From Cryptomeria japonica (Eukaryota > Streptophyta > Pinopsida > Cupressales > Cupressaceae), in the NCBI RefSeq assembly GCF_030272615.1, contig NC_081408.1:612586977-612650976 (forward strand): a stretch of DNA of 64,000 nucleotides, read 5' to 3'. This document shows positions 59,683 to 64,000 of the stretch, in pieces. A program made the position numbers and the translations under genes. How positions within the stretch are numbered: position 1 is the first letter of the stretch; each line of letters opens with the position of its first letter. The notes under the pieces were generated by a model. That model did not search any database and was not told the origin of the DNA. It was given only the letters and a program-made list of their open reading frames with translations.

Positions 59683-62358
59683 TTTCTTGAGAGAATCAAG
59701 AAAGATTGAATGAATGAAAGAGATGGATTTGAAATGAGAGAATGGGAGGGAAAAGAGGGTTAGCGAGCCATTTCAGAAGATTCTAAGCCATTTCCACCAA
59801 CCAAGATAGGTGACAAGTGTTGAAATGCACATAATCCGTTTTTAAACGTTAAGATGTTGCGAGACAAATGTGTGGTGTGCAGACATCCACGTGGTGCACT
59901 AGTGTCTAGACAAATCAAGCTAAAAAATGACAAGTGGCAAGAGAAACTCATGACTAGCATGAAACTGAAGCTGAAAGAGAGGTGCTAAAAAGGTGTCTTG
60001 AGCATCCTGAGAGGGAAAAGGCTGATGCAAGGACTGAAATGAGCCTACTCAAATGCTAGGGGAATGAATACTAAAGTGTCTACAAAAGTGTAGGTGGAAT
60101 TGCAAAGGTGTATAGAATTTTTGACTCTACAAGTCATTGTACTACATTCAGGCTATGTGGTGTCTTTGGATTCCCACGCCTCATGCTTATTTATGGTTGA
60201 CGACTATATGTTTTAGTGAATAGTAGCTGGGAAGGGTAGTGGTATGTCTATTCGTGTTAATTACGATATCAATGGGCCTAACAACCCAATACACTAACAC
60301 ACTACATAACATAAATTATGTGTTGAATTTTTAGATTAATTATTAAATGAGAAAAACTGTACTGTTTTCTTTTTGTGTTTGTTTTACTGACATGACAATT
60401 TTTATTAACATTCAGTTAAAACAATTTTCTTCACACCCTATGATCTCCATTATTTTCCATTTTACTATAAGAATATATAATCTAGTTATTTGTCGTACAT
60501 AGCTCCAAGAAGCATATGTGTTTGATTCTTTGATCGACATTTCAGATCAAACTCCATCATCCATCATAAGGAATAAGATTATATAATCTATTTCTCTAGT
60601 TTTTGCTTTCTTATTCCTAATGTTAAATCATGGAGTTTGATCTGAAACGTCAATCGAAAAATCTCACACAGTTGATTCCTAAAGCTATGTACGTCAATGC
60701 TATATATTTAAAATCTAATTATTTATTTGACTAGTACTTTCATGAAAAACAACTGTGCAACCATATAAGAATAAAGAAACATACCGGAGAATTTACCTTT
60801 CATCTGACTCACAATTTATATGACTACATAACAAGTTCCACTTTCATGAGCAGGGGTTATATATGTATCTCTCATCATTTCATTTATATTGATGATAAAC
60901 ATTCACAAGAAGTCTTTCTTGGAAAGAATGAATTCTCATGAGAGCAATAAACAATAATTGAATGTACGCATGTACTCCAAGTTTTAGTGTCGTGTTATAA
61001 AAAGTCATATCGAAGGAAACTCGTTAGGTTATCAGTCAGTCTGATAGTTTTGACACATATTAAAACGTACAACTTCCTTTTGACGAAGTAGGGAAAATTA
61101 ACATTGAGAGATAATGTATTCTCTTTCACGATTCCAATGTGGACGCTTCGTATTCAATCGGTAAAAGTTGATGTGATGATAGTCATGGCTAATTTGCATC
61201 CAAATCCAAAAGCAAATATCCTGGGAGGTGATATTTTTGTTTAATATTAGCAAGTGGTAAAGTATAAATTGCAACCCTTCAATCAACTAAACCATATTTG
61301 ATTCCCCAAAGGGGTCCCTAGTACGTCTGAAAGTATTCTTAAAGAGACGCATGCATATCTCTTGACCGTGTCTTGGAAAGGAGGCTTAATCTTCGTTCAC
61401 CAAGAGAGAAAAAGGCAGAAATGTCATATTCAGTCTCTACCACTTGCTGATATAAAACAGAAATATCACCTCCCGACTTCTTTGCTTTTGGATTTGGATG
61501 GAAATTAGCCATGACTGGTATTACATCAACCTTTTTCCGATTGAATACGAATCGTCCACATTGGAGTCGTGATAGAGAATACGTTATCTCTCAACGTTAA
61601 TTTTCCTGACTTCGTCAAAAGGAAGTTGTACGTTTTAATATGTGTCGTAATTATCAATCGGACCGATAAACCAACGAGGTTACTTCCACATGACTTCTGA
61701 TAAACACGACACTAAAACTTGGAGTATATGCGTACATTCAATTATTGTGTATTTCTCTCATGAGAATTCATTCTTTCCAAGAAAGACTTTTTGTCAACGT
61801 CTATCATCAATGGAGGTGAAATGATCAGAGATACATATATAACTCCTGCTCATGAAAGTAGAACTCGCTATGTAGTCATATAAATTGTTAGTCGTATGAG
61901 AGGTATATTATCTCATATGATCTTTATTCTTATATGGCTGGCGATTTATATAGATGAATAGCCGTTTCTAATGAAAGTAGTAGTCAAATAAATAACCAGA
62001 TTAGAATCAATTGTGTGAGATTTTTTTATTGACGTTTCAAATCAAACTCCATGATCCATCATCAGAAATAAGAAACCAAAAACTAGAGAAATAGATTATA
62101 TATTCTTATTCCTTCTGATACATGATGGAGTTTGATCGGAAATGTTGATCAAAGAAGCAAACACAAATGCTTCTTGGAGCTATGTACGACAAATAACTAG
62201 ATTATATATTCTTATAGGAAAATGTAAAATAATGGAGATCATAGTGTGTAAAGAAAATTATTTTAACTGGATGTTAATAAAAACAATCTTGTCTGCTTTG
62301 TTTTTCTTTTTTCTCATTTTATAATTAATCTAAAAAACTCAACACGTAATAAAAACTG
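57332..62358. repeat. Array unit 5
   Basis: Solo LTR 57840-59243, palindrome 60314-62350. An ~18-base deletion in the left palindrome arm near 60760 removes the aaatcgccagcc segment present in the other units. It offsets a longer microsatellite, so the total length stays 5027. Confidence 0.95.
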
Positions 62359-64000
62359 TTCACTTATTGACATCAATGATAACATACATTGTCACTACTT
62401 CATCATATGCCAACATAACCAACAATATGTTGAGGGCAACCCTTACACAGGTACAAGATCTTCTTACTACCCCATAAATCATATACTAAGATATTAAGTG
62501 TTATAAGCATGGATGAGGGATTCAATCATGTAGAGAATGAAATTTGCTACCCTTGAAGTGATGAACTCCAAGGAACAAACTGACCTTTGCTCTACTTCAC
62601 TTAAAGTGGTGTTAAAGGTGAGCCAGGGGATGCAAAATACAAAATTAAATAAATAAGATATAGACAAGATTTATAAATGATTTTGTTATGCCTTTGTCTT
62701 TAGGATGAGTGCATGGAACTAGGACACCAACATGATGCACCACCATTTGGTACAAACAAAGTACAGAGACCACACAAATGTGATCGTACAACTAAACAAA
62801 TGATATTATAATAAGTAAAATGAGTGATACTGAATGCAAAAGGCTAAAATAAGATAGGGCAAGATGTGATGGTATGATGTATCAATAAGCATCCGGTAAA
62901 CTAATGAGAAGGGGGGGGGAGAATCAGTAGATAGAAAAGTGACATAAACTTTTCACCAAACAAAAACAACCTCTCAAGACAAACTCAAAACTGACTGGTT
63001 CAAACACTGAACTACAAATTGCAATATCACTGTCAAGTAAACCAGTTGACTGTCATAACTGAATAACAGTAAAACAACTCTAAAATTCTCAAAACCTTTT
63101 AAACAAAACATCCAAATACTTTATTGATAAAATTAAAAGCTCATTTCAGATTGCTGTCGGACATCATATCATATCTAAGTGGATTTAGCAGTTAAGCAAA
63201 TTAACCATATCAAACATAACCACAAAAACATTCACCACTTCACACAATGATTTTGACATGGAAACCCAAATGGGAAAAACCACGATGGGGATGAATACCC
63301 ACAAGTATTCTGAACTCTTCTGAAGTTTGCCCTGTTAGGATCCAAGCCTGTTAAAGCTTTACAATAAGTCCTATTAAGAACAAATCTTGTTAGGGACCAC
63401 CCGGTTAAAGGATTGACTATAATGCCCTATTCGAAGCAATAACCTATTAGGAGTAACCTTGATAGAGGATTTAAAATCCAAGCTAATGGATCACCTGGTT
63501 AGAGGACTTAGATAACACTAAGCTTGTTAGAGCTCACCCGGTTAGGGGATTTGACTATTGTAATTGTTAAAGAACAACAGGGGTTTCTTGATCTGGTGAA
63601 TAGCACTACTCTACTTGGTCATATCCTTTTCATGCTCCTATCTTTCTTTACACATACTGCAAATACATCATTTATTTCGACAACCAATCACTCTTACATT
63701 CAACCAAAATTGCCAACACTACAAAACAACTCATCGACCTTATAAACAAAACAATAGGTCGATAACACATCACAAACCTAAGATCTCATAGAGATTACAA
63801 ACAAATCGGTTCAAGTATGACCATTGGATTACACAGTAATCATTGCACATCATTCAAGAAAACCTCGACCGCTGCTTGATCACCGCTTCATCGAACTCTA
63901 TATCTCATCACGCGGTTTCCATTACATGCAATGAACTTGCTCATTCCCAAGATAAAAGCCATTATCTGTATGCACCAAAAATGATTTGAATCTCTTCTCA
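62359..64000. repeat. Array unit 6, cut by the window end
   Basis: First 1642 bases of a further unit: LTR stub, old repeat, start of the TGTAGAG insert (62529) and most of the solo LTR (from 62867). The array continues beyond the window. Confidence 0.95.

Larger units (their letters stand above)
37189..64000. repeat. Tandem array of a ~5.03 kb unit
   Basis: Head-to-tail copies start at 37189, 42218, 47246, 52274, 57332 and 62359, giving lengths 5029, 5028, 5028, 5058 and 5027 and a partial sixth that runs off the window. Copies differ by a few percent by eye plus microsatellite length. Order inside each unit: 56 bp of copia B LTR end, old repeat, a 2.6 kb TGTAGAG...CTCTACA insert holding a nested solo LTR, old repeat, ~2.05 kb palindrome. 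No conserved protein domain is seen. The short open frames that recur in every copy (for example 38354-38575, 39050-39286, 40957-41145) lie in LTR, insert and palindrome DNA and are explained by duplication. Confidence 0.97.

Noticed and set aside
38354-63745. Open frames of 60-84 residues repeated identically in each array unit
   Set aside because: They lie in the solo LTR, the TGTAGAG insert or the palindrome. They are conserved only because the unit is duplicated, and they match no domain.
37189-64000. Ribosomal DNA or other gene array
   Set aside because: The unit length could suggest rDNA, but no rRNA-like sequence, no tRNA and no long open frame is present.
37189-64000. Pure assembly duplication artefact
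   Set aside because: Units differ by many substitutions, an ~18-base deletion and microsatellite length, which an artefact copy would not show. Still worth a read-level check.

Overview
This is repeat-dense nuclear DNA of a land plant with a large, retrotransposon-rich genome, possibly a gymnosperm. That reading rests on AT-rich sequence, Ty1-copia and Ty3-gypsy LTR elements whose primer sites resemble the initiator-Met tRNA 3' end, a LINE, a tRNA-like SINE, a MITE, and no intact host gene. I cannot name the species. No rRNA, tRNA, plastid or bacterial gene was seen. Every protein-coding remnant is transposon-derived or of unknown origin, and all carry stops or frameshifts.

Layout: 1-5.9 kb is non-coding, with degenerate repeats and a 1.27 kb polypyrimidine block bounded by (CT)n runs. 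5.9-7.4 kb is a broken gene of unknown function with an internal minisatellite and a Cys-rich motif. 7.6-15.6 kb is a LINE endonuclease split by a 7.3 kb minus-strand LTR element (7875-15201) that encodes a zinc-knuckle Gag-like protein and a large ORF2 but no pol. 15.6-17.0 kb holds a SINE with an exact 8-bp target duplication and a TA-flanked MITE. 17.0-20.1 kb is a long LTR-like block. 20.3-23.3 kb is the 3' half of a minus-strand copia element (copia A). 23.3-32.3 kb is a gypsy LTR and leader, interrupted by a second complete gag/ORF2-only element (25474-31904, plus strand, exact 5-bp target duplication). 32.3-37.2 kb is a minus-strand copia element (copia B) with its 5' LTR, gag, protease, integrase and most of RT, truncated before RNase H.

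From 37189 to the window end lies a head-to-tail array of a ~5.03 kb unit: five full copies and a partial sixth. Each unit starts with the terminal 56 bp of the copia B LTR. It then carries an old repeat interrupted by a TG...CA element that itself contains a solo LTR with perfect 5-bp duplications, and it ends with a ~2.05 kb imperfect palindrome containing nested hairpins. The unit boundary falls 8 bp past the palindrome end, so the array formed after copia B inserted, and the palindrome may have been involved. Variants are shared in a mosaic, partly alternating pattern between units. The most notable items are this palindrome-bounded array and the pair of pol-less elements that share a conserved ORF2.
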